Positions 16,903-24,190 of a stretch of 64,000 bases of DNA are shown piece after piece (position 1 is the first letter of the stretch; every line of letters begins with the position of its first letter). The DNA is from CAVTBT01 sp963733065. GTDB lineage: Bacteria > Actinomycetota > Thermoleophilia > Gaiellales > Gaiellaceae. The position numbers and the translations under genes were made by a program. Location of the stretch: contig CAVTBT010000004.1 in assembly GCA_963733065.1 (NCBI GenBank), positions 62,001-126,000 on the forward strand, written 5' to 3'. Below the pieces are notes generated by a model. It was not told the DNA's origin, searched no databases, and worked only from the letters and a program-made list of their open reading frames with translations.

Positions 16903-17367
16903 ATGTCGTCCACTCCGGCCATCGCCGTCCTGGAGCGCGAAGGCGTTGAGTACCGGCTGCTCGAGTACGAGCTCGACCCTCGTGCGGAGGCGTACGGGCT
17001 CGAGGCGGCGGAGAAGCTCGGGCTGCCTCCGGAGCGCGTGTTCAAGACCCTTGTCGTCGCCGTCGAGGGCGAGCACGTCCTCGCGGTCGTCCCCGTCGCG
17101 GCGCGGCTCGACACGAAAGCCGTCGGCAAGCGCGCGCGCCTTGCCGACCCGGATGATGCGCAGCGGGTCACGGGCTACGTGAAGGGCGGCACGTCGGTGC
17201 TGGGCGGCCGCCGGCGGCTGCCCGTGTTGATGGACGAGTCGGCGCTCGAGCACGAGGCGATCGTGCTGAACGCCGGTCGGCGCGGCCTGCAGATGGAGGT
17301 CACGCCGCAGGACGTGATCCGGCTCACCGGCGCGAGAACCCTTCGTCTCGCCGCTACGGGCGCTTAA
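16903..17367 (+). CDS. ybaK: YbaK/EbsC-type Cys-tRNA(Pro) deacylase
   Basis: A 154-residue protein of the YbaK family: PAIAVLEREGVEYRLLEYEL, AYGLEAAEKLGLPPERVFKT with the key Lys (FKTLV), and KGGTSVLGGRRRLPVLMDES at the C-terminus. YbaK hydrolyses cysteine mischarged onto tRNA-Pro. It is divergent from glyS, so two translation-quality genes share an upstream region of 50 bp. Followed by a short inverted repeat and HtrA. Confidence 0.92.
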   Translation: MSSTPAIAVLEREGVEYRLLEYELDPRAEAYGLEAAEKLGLPPERVFKTLVVAVEGEHVLAVVPVAARLDTKAVGKRARLADPDDAQRVTGYVKGGTSVLGGRRRLPVLMDESALEHEAIVLNAGRRGLQMEVTPQDVIRLTGARTLRLAATGA

Positions 17368-17389
17368 CGGCCGCGCAACCCGTCTCTCA

Positions 17390-17405
17390 GGCTGTTCTTA
17401 CAGCC
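17390..17405 (+). terminator. Short inverted repeat between ybaK and htrA
   Basis: GGCTGT-TCTT-ACAGCC forms a 6-bp stem with a 4-nt loop 22 bp after the ybaK stop. It may be a weak terminator or an operator for the downstream protease; the sequence alone does not decide. Confidence 0.35.
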
Positions 17406-17454
17406 GCCCGGTGTCCTGTGTTTCACGAACTCGACACGTACGCAGGGAGGAAGC

Positions 17455-18507
17455 ATGACCAATTCGCTCAGGGGCTTCGTGACGGTCGCGGTCGCCGCGC
17501 TCGTCGGCGCCACGCTCGGCATCGCCGGCTGGGAGGTCCTCGACGACGACTCGTCGCCCGCGCCCGCGGTCGCCACGACCGATTCGAGCGCGTCGCCGGC
17601 CGCCGTCACGAGCGAAGGCGCGTCCGTCGCGGCTATCTACCGCCGCGTGGGCGCAGCGGTCGTGCAGGTCCGCGCCGAGGTTCAAGGCGGAGTCGCCACC
17701 GGCTCGGGCTTCGTCATCGACAACCAGGGACGCATCGTGACGAACCAGCACGTCGTCGGCACCGCGGCCGACGTCACGGTCGTCGCCGCGGACGGCACCG
17801 AGTACGACGCCAGGGTCGTCGGCACCGACCCCTCGACTGACATCGCGCTGCTGGACGTCGAAGAGGGCGCCGATCTCGAGGTGCTCCAGCTCGGATCGGC
17901 CGAATCGCTTTCCGTCGGCGATCCCGTAATCGCCATCGGCAGCCCGTTCGGGCTCCAGGGCACCGTCACGTCGGGCATCGTCAGCGGACTCGATCGTGAG
18001 ATCCAGGCGCCCGACGGGCGGTTTGTCATCGACGGCGCCATCCAGACCGACGCGGCGCTCAACAGCGGCAACTCTGGCGGCCCGCTGCTCGACGGCCAGG
18101 GCCGCGTGGTGGGCGTGAACTCGCAGATCGAGAGCTCGACCGGCGGGAACGTCGGCGTCGGCTACGCCGTCCCCATCGAGACCGTGAAGAGCGTCGTCAA
18201 GCAGCTCCTCGGCGACGGCACCGCCGAACACGGCTACCTCGGCGTCCAGCTCGGCGACCCGGGCGAGGACGAGGGCGTGCCGGTGGCGGAGGTCGTTTTG
18301 GGTGGCCCGGCGGCGGACGGCGGCCTGCGAGCCGGCGACCGGATCCTGCGCATCGCCGGGGAAGAGGTCGACGCCGTCTCCGACGTCCGCACAGCCGTCG
18401 GGGAGCGGAAGCCCGGCGACGAGATCGAGATCGAGGTGACGCGGAACGGCGACACGCAGACGATCACCGTCGAGCTCGGCGACCGCAACACCGCCACGAC
18501 CGGCTAG
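17455..18507 (+). CDS. HtrA/DegP-type serine protease with PDZ domain
   Basis: 350 residues: an N-terminal membrane anchor (residues ~7-27, GFVTVAVAALVGATLGIAGW), a low-complexity linker, a trypsin-like domain with triad residues His (TNQHVVGT), Asp (STDIALLDV) and Ser (NSGNSGGPLL), then one PDZ domain (~265-345, GLRAGDRILRIAGEEVDAVS). Such proteases degrade or sense misfolded proteins outside the membrane. ATG 17455 is preceded by GGGAGGAAGC, a strong ribosome site, unlike the many leaderless neighbours. Monocistronic. Confidence 0.94.
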   Translation: MTNSLRGFVTVAVAALVGATLGIAGWEVLDDDSSPAPAVATTDSSASPAAVTSEGASVAAIYRRVGAAVVQVRAEVQGGVATGSGFVIDNQGRIVTNQHVVGTAADVTVVAADGTEYDARVVGTDPSTDIALLDVEEGADLEVLQLGSAESLSVGDPVIAIGSPFGLQGTVTSGIVSGLDREIQAPDGRFVIDGAIQTDAALNSGNSGGPLLDGQGRVVGVNSQIESSTGGNVGVGYAVPIETVKSVVKQLLGDGTAEHGYLGVQLGDPGEDEGVPVAEVVLGGPAADGGLRAGDRILRIAGEEVDAVSDVRTAVGERKPGDEIEIEVTRNGDTQTITVELGDRNTATTG

Positions 18508-18558
18508 CCAGAAACTGCTCACGGCGCGTCCGCGCGCCTTCGACGCCACAATGCGTGC

Positions 18559-19395
18559 GTGACCCCGGTGGGAACGCCCGTCGAGTTGCACATCGTGTCC
18601 GACTCGACGGGCGAGACCGCCGCTCGCCTCGTGCTGGCGCTCGAGGCGCAGTTCCCGGACCAGGAGTTCGAGGAGATCAGGCACCCCCGCGTCGAGACCG
18701 TCGACGATCTCGCGCTCGCAGTGAACCGGGCCAAGGGCCGGCCGGCGGTCGTCGTGTACACGCTCGTGGCGCCCGAGCTCCGCGACGCCATGCGCACGTT
18801 CTGCCGGCGGGCACGCGTCCACTACTGCGACCTGCTCGGGCACCCGATCGAGTCGATCGCCAGGGTCTCGGGCATGGCCGCGAAGATGAAGCCCGGCGCT
18901 CGGCCGGCGCTGAACGCCGCCTACTTCAAGCGCGTCGAGGCGATGGAGTTCGCGGTGCGCTACGACGACGGCGTCGGCAGCGGCCTCAACATGGCGGACA
19001 TCGTCCTCGTCGGCGTGTCGCGGACGTCGAAGACGCCGCTGTCCATCTATCTCGGCTACCTCGGGCACAAGGCCGCGAACGTCCCGATCGTGAAGGGGAT
19101 CGCGCCGCCCGAGGAGCTGTTCGAGATCGACCCGCTCAAGATCGTCGGCCTCACCATCGACGCCGTCCGTCTCGGAGACATCCGCGCCGCGCGGGTGCGC
19201 TCGATGGGTTCGAAGAACCGCCAGTACGCCGAGCTGTCTGAGATCTTCGAGGAGCTCGACGTCGCCAGCGCCGTGCACCGCCGGCTCGGCTGCCCGGTGA
19301 TCGACGTCACGGAGCTCTCGGTGGAGGAGACGGCGATGCGGATCGTCCGCATCGTCGAGCGCCGGCGCGCCGATGCGGCCAAGGCCCCCGCGTGA
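18559..19395 (+). CDS. PPDK regulatory protein (bifunctional kinase/pyrophosphorylase)
   Basis: 278 residues of the DUF299/PPSR family: VELHIVSDSTGETAARLVLA at the N-terminus, the P-loop-like GVSRTSKTPLSIYL and the C-terminal GSKNRQYAELSEIFEELDVA. Members inactivate pyruvate, phosphate dikinase by ADP-dependent phosphorylation of the active-site Thr and reactivate it by Pi-dependent dephosphorylation (the homologous protein also acts on PEP synthase). A ppdK gene lies 4.8 kb downstream, a natural target. GTG 18559 has CACAAT 6 nt upstream. The stop overlaps the next start. Confidence 0.94.
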   Translation: MTPVGTPVELHIVSDSTGETAARLVLALEAQFPDQEFEEIRHPRVETVDDLALAVNRAKGRPAVVVYTLVAPELRDAMRTFCRRARVHYCDLLGHPIESIARVSGMAAKMKPGARPALNAAYFKRVEAMEFAVRYDDGVGSGLNMADIVLVGVSRTSKTPLSIYLGYLGHKAANVPIVKGIAPPEELFEIDPLKIVGLTIDAVRLGDIRAARVRSMGSKNRQYAELSEIFEELDVASAVHRRLGCPVIDVTELSVEETAMRIVRIVERRRADAAKAPA

Positions 19396-19580
19396 GCCGC
19401 GACCTGGCCGAGAAGGGCTGGGTGCCGCTCCGCTACTGGGCGCTGTGGTGGGGGCTGCTGGGCGCGGCGGTGGTCGTCTTCTACGTGCTGTTGACGCCGA
19501 TCTGGCTCGGGCTCCGCGCGGCCGCCTGGACGGCCGAGTTGCGTTCCCGCGCGAGGCGCGGGGCGTCGAACGGCGCGTGA
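19392..19580 (+). CDS. Small membrane protein, 62 aa
   Basis: One long hydrophobic helix (residues ~16-43, YWALWWGLLGAAVVVFYVLL then TPIWLGLRAAAW) and a basic C-terminus. GTG 19392 overlaps the stop of the PPDK regulator by 4 nt and its own stop overlaps the monooxygenase start by 4 nt, so it is coupled to both. Family not recognised. Confidence 0.65.
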   Translation: MSRDLAEKGWVPLRYWALWWGLLGAAVVVFYVLLTPIWLGLRAAAWTAELRSRARRGASNGA

Positions 19581-20752
19581 GCGCCCGCGTCGCGATCGTC
19601 GGTGCCGGGCCGACCGGCCTCGCAGCTGCCGCCGTGCTGCGCGGCAGGGGCGTGGAGAGCGTCCTGCTCGAACGCTCGGACGAGGTCGGCGAGTCCTGGC
19701 GTCAGCGCTACGCGCGCCTGCACCTCCACACGGTGCGATGGCTTTCAGGGCTCCCGGGGCTCGCGATCGACCGCTCGGCCGGGAAGTGGGTCGCGAAGGA
19801 CGACTACGCCGACTACCTCGTCCGCTACGCGCGTCACCACGAGCTCGAGCCGAGGCTCGGGGTCGAGGTGCAGCGACTCGACCCGAACGGAGCCGGGTGG
19901 ACGCTGAGGACGTCGGCCGGCGAGGTCGAGGCGAGCCACGTCGTGTTCGCGACCGGGTACAACAGCCGGCCGTTCGTGCCGGAGTGGCCCGGCCGCGAGT
20001 CGCTCGGCGACCGTCTCGTGCACTCCGCGGACTACATCGATCCGGGGCCGTACAGAGGCCTCGACGTGCTCGTTGTCGGCTCCGGGAACTCGGGGGCCGA
20101 GATCGCCACGGACATCGCCGAGGGTGGCGCGGCGCGGGTGCGGCTGAGCGTGCGGACGCCTCCGATCGTCGTGCGCCGCGACACGCTCGGCGTGCCGAGC
20201 CAGCTGCTCGGCATCGCCCTCGGCAAGCTCCCCGTCCGCGTGGTCGTGCCTATCAGCAAGGCGTTGCGAAAGATCTCGATCCCCGATCTCGAGCCGTTCG
20301 GATTGCCCGCGCCGCGCGACGGCATCGCGCAATTCGCGCGCACGGGCACGGTGCCGATTCTCGACGTGGGGTTCGTCGCCGCGGTCCGGCGTGGCGCGGT
20401 GGAGATCGTGCCGGCGGTCGAGCGGTTCGAGGAGGGAGAGGTGGTCCTCGCCGGCGGGTCGAGGCTGTCCGTCGACGCGGTGGTCGCCGCGACCGGCTTC
20501 CGGCCGGGTCTCGAGCCTCTGGTGGGCCATCTCGGCGTCCTCGACGGGGAAGGCCGCCCAGCCGTCGCCGGCAGCCGGACGGATCAGTCGGCGCCGGGCC
20601 TCTACTTCGCGGCGTTGCAGCCGACGCTCTCGGGGCTTCTCCGTGCTGCCGCGCAGGACGCAGAGCATGTGGCCGAGGCGATCGCAGCGGAGCTCGGCGC
20701 GCCGGGCGAGCGCCGTCAGCGAAGCCGGTCTCTGGCCCGCCCGAGGCTCTGA
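19577..20752 (+). CDS. FAD-dependent (flavin-containing-type) monooxygenase
   Basis: 391 residues with the FAD fingerprint VAIVGAGPTGLAAAAVLRGR near the N-terminus, the NADP site VLVVGSGNSGAEIATDIAEG (~residues 167-186), and the FATGYNSRPFVPEWPG and VAATGFRPGLEPL motifs of FMO/YUCCA-like enzymes. The substrate is unknown. GTG 19577 overlaps the small membrane gene. Its 3' end overlaps the convergent polymerase-domain gene by 37 bp. Confidence 0.88.
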   Translation: MSARVAIVGAGPTGLAAAAVLRGRGVESVLLERSDEVGESWRQRYARLHLHTVRWLSGLPGLAIDRSAGKWVAKDDYADYLVRYARHHELEPRLGVEVQRLDPNGAGWTLRTSAGEVEASHVVFATGYNSRPFVPEWPGRESLGDRLVHSADYIDPGPYRGLDVLVVGSGNSGAEIATDIAEGGAARVRLSVRTPPIVVRRDTLGVPSQLLGIALGKLPVRVVVPISKALRKISIPDLEPFGLPAPRDGIAQFARTGTVPILDVGFVAAVRRGAVEIVPAVERFEEGEVVLAGGSRLSVDAVVAATGFRPGLEPLVGHLGVLDGEGRPAVAGSRTDQSAPGLYFAALQPTLSGLLRAAAQDAEHVAEAIAAELGAPGERRQRSRSLARPRL

Positions 20753-21600
20753 CCGCCGCGGAGCGTCGGCTCGAACAGGTCGCCGTGCCGCTCGATGCGC
20801 TCCAGCGCGACGTCCATCGTGAAGTCGGACGGCACGACGTCGTCCGTCAGCTCCTCCCAGCGCAGCGGCGTCGACACCGGCGCAGCCGCCTTCGGGCGCA
20901 CCGAGTAGACGGACGCGAGCGTCTTCCCGTGGCCGTTCTGCCGGTGGTCGAGCAGGACGCCCTCGCGCTTGCGCTTGAGCCACTCGGTGGTGACGACGCC
21001 CGGGTTCTCCTCCTCGAGCCGCCGCGAGACGGCCTCGGCGAAGGCGAACGTGTCGGGGAAGCCGTAGCGGCGCGTGATCGGCACGAGCACGTGGATGCCG
21101 TCGGAGCCGCTCGTCTTCACGTACGAGCGCAGCTCGAGCGAGTCGAGCAGTTCGTGGAGCAGGTGCGCGGCGCGGATGCACAGCTCGAACTCGCCGTCCG
21201 GCGGATCGAGGTCGAAGACGACGTAGTCCGGCCGGTCCGGCTTGTCGACGCGCGAGTACCACGCGTTCATGTCGATGCAGTTCATCTGCACCATCCACTG
21301 GAGGGCCTCGCGGGTGCCGACGAGCGGGAAGTCGACCATCCGCTGCTCGCCGGTTCGGCGCACGGTGCGGAAGGCGCGCGTCGGGATCCACGAGGGCATC
21401 CCCTTCGGCGCCTGCTTCTGGAAGTACGACTCCGTGCCCACGCCCATGGGCATGCGCTTCATCGTGAACGGGCGGTCCCGCAGGTGGGGGAGGATCGCCG
21501 GAGCGACCGCGCCGTAGTACTCGAAGAGGTCGCCTTTCGTCACCCCGGGCTCTGGGAAGAGCACGCGGTCGCCGCTGGTCAGCTTGACGTCGCGAGCCAT
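20716..21600 (-). CDS. LigD-type DNA polymerase/primase domain protein
   Basis: 294 residues covering the archaeo-eukaryotic-primase-like polymerase domain of bacterial NHEJ ligase D. Catalytic Asp pair in YVVFDLDPPDG, KTSGSDGIHVLVPI, and EWLKRKREGVLLDHRQNGHG with SVYSVRPKAAAPVSTPLRW are the expected motifs. It stands alone without ligase or phosphoesterase domains, and no Ku or ligase gene is in the window. ATG 21600; the P-loop gene upstream overlaps it by 22 bp. Confidence 0.92.
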   Translation of the reverse strand: MARDVKLTSGDRVLFPEPGVTKGDLFEYYGAVAPAILPHLRDRPFTMKRMPMGVGTESYFQKQAPKGMPSWIPTRAFRTVRRTGEQRMVDFPLVGTREALQWMVQMNCIDMNAWYSRVDKPDRPDYVVFDLDPPDGEFELCIRAAHLLHELLDSLELRSYVKTSGSDGIHVLVPITRRYGFPDTFAFAEAVSRRLEEENPGVVTTEWLKRKREGVLLDHRQNGHGKTLASVYSVRPKAAAPVSTPLRWEELTDDVVPSDFTMDVALERIERHGDLFEPTLRGGQSLGRARDRLR

Positions 21601-22094
21601 CGCTCCACTTCCTCCGGGGTGCGCAGCCGAACGACCGGATACCGCTTCGACCACTCCAGCTCCCACTCGCGCCGCTGCCGCCGGTGGTTCCGGATCGCGT
21701 ACCAGACGACCGACTCGCGGCTGAAGAGCAGGCGCACCGACTCCCGGTTCCCGTTCCACAGCTCGTCGCCGCGGACGACGCGCACGGCCGTGCGGCGAAG
21801 CAGGCGCGGCAGCCACACACGCATCGCGAGATCGAGCCAGACCACCGTGTCGGCGGCGTCGAGCACCATCGTGCCGAGCTTGCGCTGGTACCCGCCGTCC
21901 ACGACCCATCCTTCTCCGGTGAGGATCGGCGCCATGCGCGCGCGGAGCTCGTCGTCGGCGATCTCGACCCACCCGGGGCCGTGGACGATCGCGTCCATCT
22001 CGACGAATGGGACGCCGAGCCGACCGGCCAGATCGCGGCCGAACGTCGTCTTGCCGTTGCCGCTCGCGGTGCCGACGACCGCCACGCGCCTCAC
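21579..22094 (-). CDS. P-loop adenylate-kinase-like (FlaR-type) protein
   Basis: 171 residues with Walker A GTASGNGKTT in RRVAVVGTASGNGKTTFGRD, then VPFVEMDAIVHGPGW, a GGYQRKLG segment and the RRTAVRVVRGDELWNGNRES lid, matching small kinases annotated as DNA topology modulation/FlaR proteins. The nucleotide or other substrate is unknown. GTG 22094 overlaps the upstream methyltransferase stop by 4 nt; the gene lies in a four-gene minus-strand operon with the polymerase domain and two methyltransferases. Confidence 0.82.
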   Translation of the reverse strand: MRRVAVVGTASGNGKTTFGRDLAGRLGVPFVEMDAIVHGPGWVEIADDELRARMAPILTGEGWVVDGGYQRKLGTMVLDAADTVVWLDLAMRVWLPRLLRRTAVRVVRGDELWNGNRESVRLLFSRESVVWYAIRNHRRQRREWELEWSKRYPVVRLRTPEEVERWLATSS

Positions 22095-22780
22095 CGCTTG
22101 GCCGCCCGCAGATGGAGGAACTGCGGCAGCCGGCTCCAGCGGCCGGCCGGGGCGGCGGGCTCGCGAAGCGCCTCGACCACGAGGCCGGCCGACTCGAATG
22201 CCCTCAGGTAGGTCTCGAGCGAGTAGCGCCGCGAGGAGAACGTGAACTCGAGGCCCGCCCGCGCGACCGAGACGTCGTAGGAGCGTGTCTCGGAATACGG
22301 CTGATCGATCACGAACGTGGCGTCGTCCTCGCGGCTCGTCCAGCGCCCGCCGTCGGCGATCGGATGCAGGACGCACGCGCTCAGGCGGCCTCGTCCGGAG
22401 AGCACTCGGGCGGCCTCCCCGACGGCGGCGGGCATGTCGTCCACGTCCATGAGCGAGTTGTAGGCGACGACGAGGTCGAAGCCAGCGTCGGGAAAGGGCA
22501 GGCGCTCGGCCTCGCCGACGACGTACTCGCCGTCCGGATCGAGCTCGCGAGCAGCCTCGACGAGCGTGGGCGACGCGTCGAGCCCGACGACGTCGTAGCC
22601 GCGCTCGCGCAGGTCGCGGGAGACACGCCCTTCGCCGCAGCCGACCTCGAGCGCACGTCCGCTCGGCGCCGGCAGGAGATCGAAGAACGCGTCGCGATAC
22701 GACCAGTAGCTGTCGTGCCCGGGAGTGCGCGCCCAGGCGACCCAGCCTCCCGCGCGATCCTCCCAGCCGGTCGTGGTCAT
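22091..22780 (-). CDS. SAM-dependent methyltransferase (paralogue of the fused one upstream)
   Basis: 229 residues: motif I ALEVGCGEGRVSRDLRERGY, DVVGLDASPTLVEAARELDP, and VVAYNSLMDVDDMPAAVGEA. Its C-terminal half (RRYSLETYLRAFESAGL ... RWSRLPQFLHLRAAKR) aligns by eye along its length with the methyltransferase half of the next gene (ending RWARIPSFLHVRAVKR), so the two arose by duplication. The ATG overlaps the fused gene's stop by 4 nt. The substrate is unknown. Confidence 0.85.
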   Translation of the reverse strand: MTTTGWEDRAGGWVAWARTPGHDSYWSYRDAFFDLLPAPSGRALEVGCGEGRVSRDLRERGYDVVGLDASPTLVEAARELDPDGEYVVGEAERLPFPDAGFDLVVAYNSLMDVDDMPAAVGEAARVLSGRGRLSACVLHPIADGGRWTSREDDATFVIDQPYSETRSYDVSVARAGLEFTFSSRRYSLETYLRAFESAGLVVEALREPAAPAGRWSRLPQFLHLRAAKR

Positions 22781-24147
22781 CGCTTGACCGCGCGCACGTG
22801 CAGAAACGACGGAATCCGAGCCCAGCGTCCCGCAGCGTCGTCACGCCAGAGCTCCGGGGGGAAGAGCACCTCACGCACCACGCCGATCGCGAGGTCGGCA
22901 CTCTCCAGCGCGCGGGCGTACGCCTCGAGCGGCCGATGCTCATGCGCAAACCAGATCCGCAGGCCATCGTGTTCCGCCACGTCGCCGACGCGGCGCACCT
23001 GGAGGTAGTCGTCGACGAGAAACGGGGCGTCGACCCGCCGCTCCGCGAAGACGCCCGCGGTCATCAGCGGGTGTGGGATGCAGAACACGAGTGCACCGGC
23101 GCGCTCGAGCACCCGTCCGGCTTCGCCGACCGTGCCGGCGAGATCGTCGACGTCCTGAAGCGCCATGAAGACGGTGACGAGATCGAATGCACCGTCTTCG
23201 AACGGAAGCGCCGCCGCGTCGGCGACGAGCGCCTCCTGGCTCTCGGCGGCAAGCGCGACCATCCCAGGGGAGGCGTCGACGCCCACGACGTGGTGGCCGA
23301 GCCCTCCGAGTACCCGCCCGATGCGGCCCTCCCCGCAGCAGAGGTCGAGCGTCCGCCGACCGGGCGGCGGCAGCAGCTCGAGGAGCCGGGGCACGTTGAG
23401 CTCGGTGTTCGTGCGATCGGCCGCCGGTGTGCGCACCCATCGGCCCCATTGCGCCGCCTGGGCATCCCAGATTTCCCGAAGAGTCCTGGTCACAGGGTCC
23501 GCGTCGGGAATGGGCTCGACCCCGGCCGGCGATACGCGATACGTGCCGGCACCGTTCCGGGCGGACACCGACTCGCGCAGCTCCTTGCCCTCGAAGATGA
23601 GCGCCGCGTCGTCGTCTGCCGCGTACCCGGGCGGGAACCCGCGCGCGACGGCCTCCGTGTACACGGCGCGACGCCGTGCCTCGCTGTCGAAGTGCGGGCA
23701 CGCGCTGCCCGGGAGAAACCCGAGCCCGTCTTCCATCGGACTGAGCTCCGGGCCGAACGAGTCGGTGATGCACGCCTCGAACCAGCAGAGCATTCCCGCG
23801 CTCCAGCCGGCGAGCAGCACGCCGGCTTCCCAGGCCTCGCGCAGGATCGCGTCGAAGCCATGCACCCGCCAGACGGCGAGCATGTTCGCAGTGTTGCCGC
23901 CGGCCACGTAGATGGCGTCGCGCGACAGCACGTGCTCGCGCAGGTCGGGGCGCGGCCACGGAAAGAACGCCGCGTGGGTCGCCTCGGCCCGGTGGCCGAA
24001 GATCTCGTAGAACGAGACGAGCCGCTCGTCCGACTCCGCGGCCGCGGTCGGGACGAAGAGCACCTTCGGGCCGCCGAGCTCGAGCACGAGATCGTCGAGC
24101 TTCGAGCCCGGCGTCCGCCCGCCCATGGCGAGGATCGTCCCTGGCAC
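22777..24147 (-). CDS. Peptidase E (S51) - methyltransferase fusion
   Basis: 456 residues in two parts. Residues ~1-205 are a peptidase E/cyanophycinase-like class I glutamine amidotransferase fold with AIYVAGGNTANMLAVWRVHG and the nucleophile Ser116 in AGWSAGMLCWFEA. Residues ~215-456 are a Rossmann methyltransferase (TLDLCCGEGRIGRVLGGLGH, GVDASPGM). The frame is continuous with no stop or indel at the join. The C-terminal part is paralogous to the next gene. S51 peptidase E cleaves N-terminal Asp-X dipeptides. GTG 24147 lies 6 nt after CATACT. Function of the combination unknown. Confidence 0.87.
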   Translation of the reverse strand: MPGTILAMGGRTPGSKLDDLVLELGGPKVLFVPTAAAESDERLVSFYEIFGHRAEATHAAFFPWPRPDLREHVLSRDAIYVAGGNTANMLAVWRVHGFDAILREAWEAGVLLAGWSAGMLCWFEACITDSFGPELSPMEDGLGFLPGSACPHFDSEARRRAVYTEAVARGFPPGYAADDDAALIFEGKELRESVSARNGAGTYRVSPAGVEPIPDADPVTRTLREIWDAQAAQWGRWVRTPAADRTNTELNVPRLLELLPPPGRRTLDLCCGEGRIGRVLGGLGHHVVGVDASPGMVALAAESQEALVADAAALPFEDGAFDLVTVFMALQDVDDLAGTVGEAGRVLERAGALVFCIPHPLMTAGVFAERRVDAPFLVDDYLQVRRVGDVAEHDGLRIWFAHEHRPLEAYARALESADLAIGVVREVLFPPELWRDDAAGRWARIPSFLHVRAVKR

Positions 24148-24190
24148 GCCGCGAGTATGGCAGCGACCCGATGTGGAAAGATGCGCGCCC

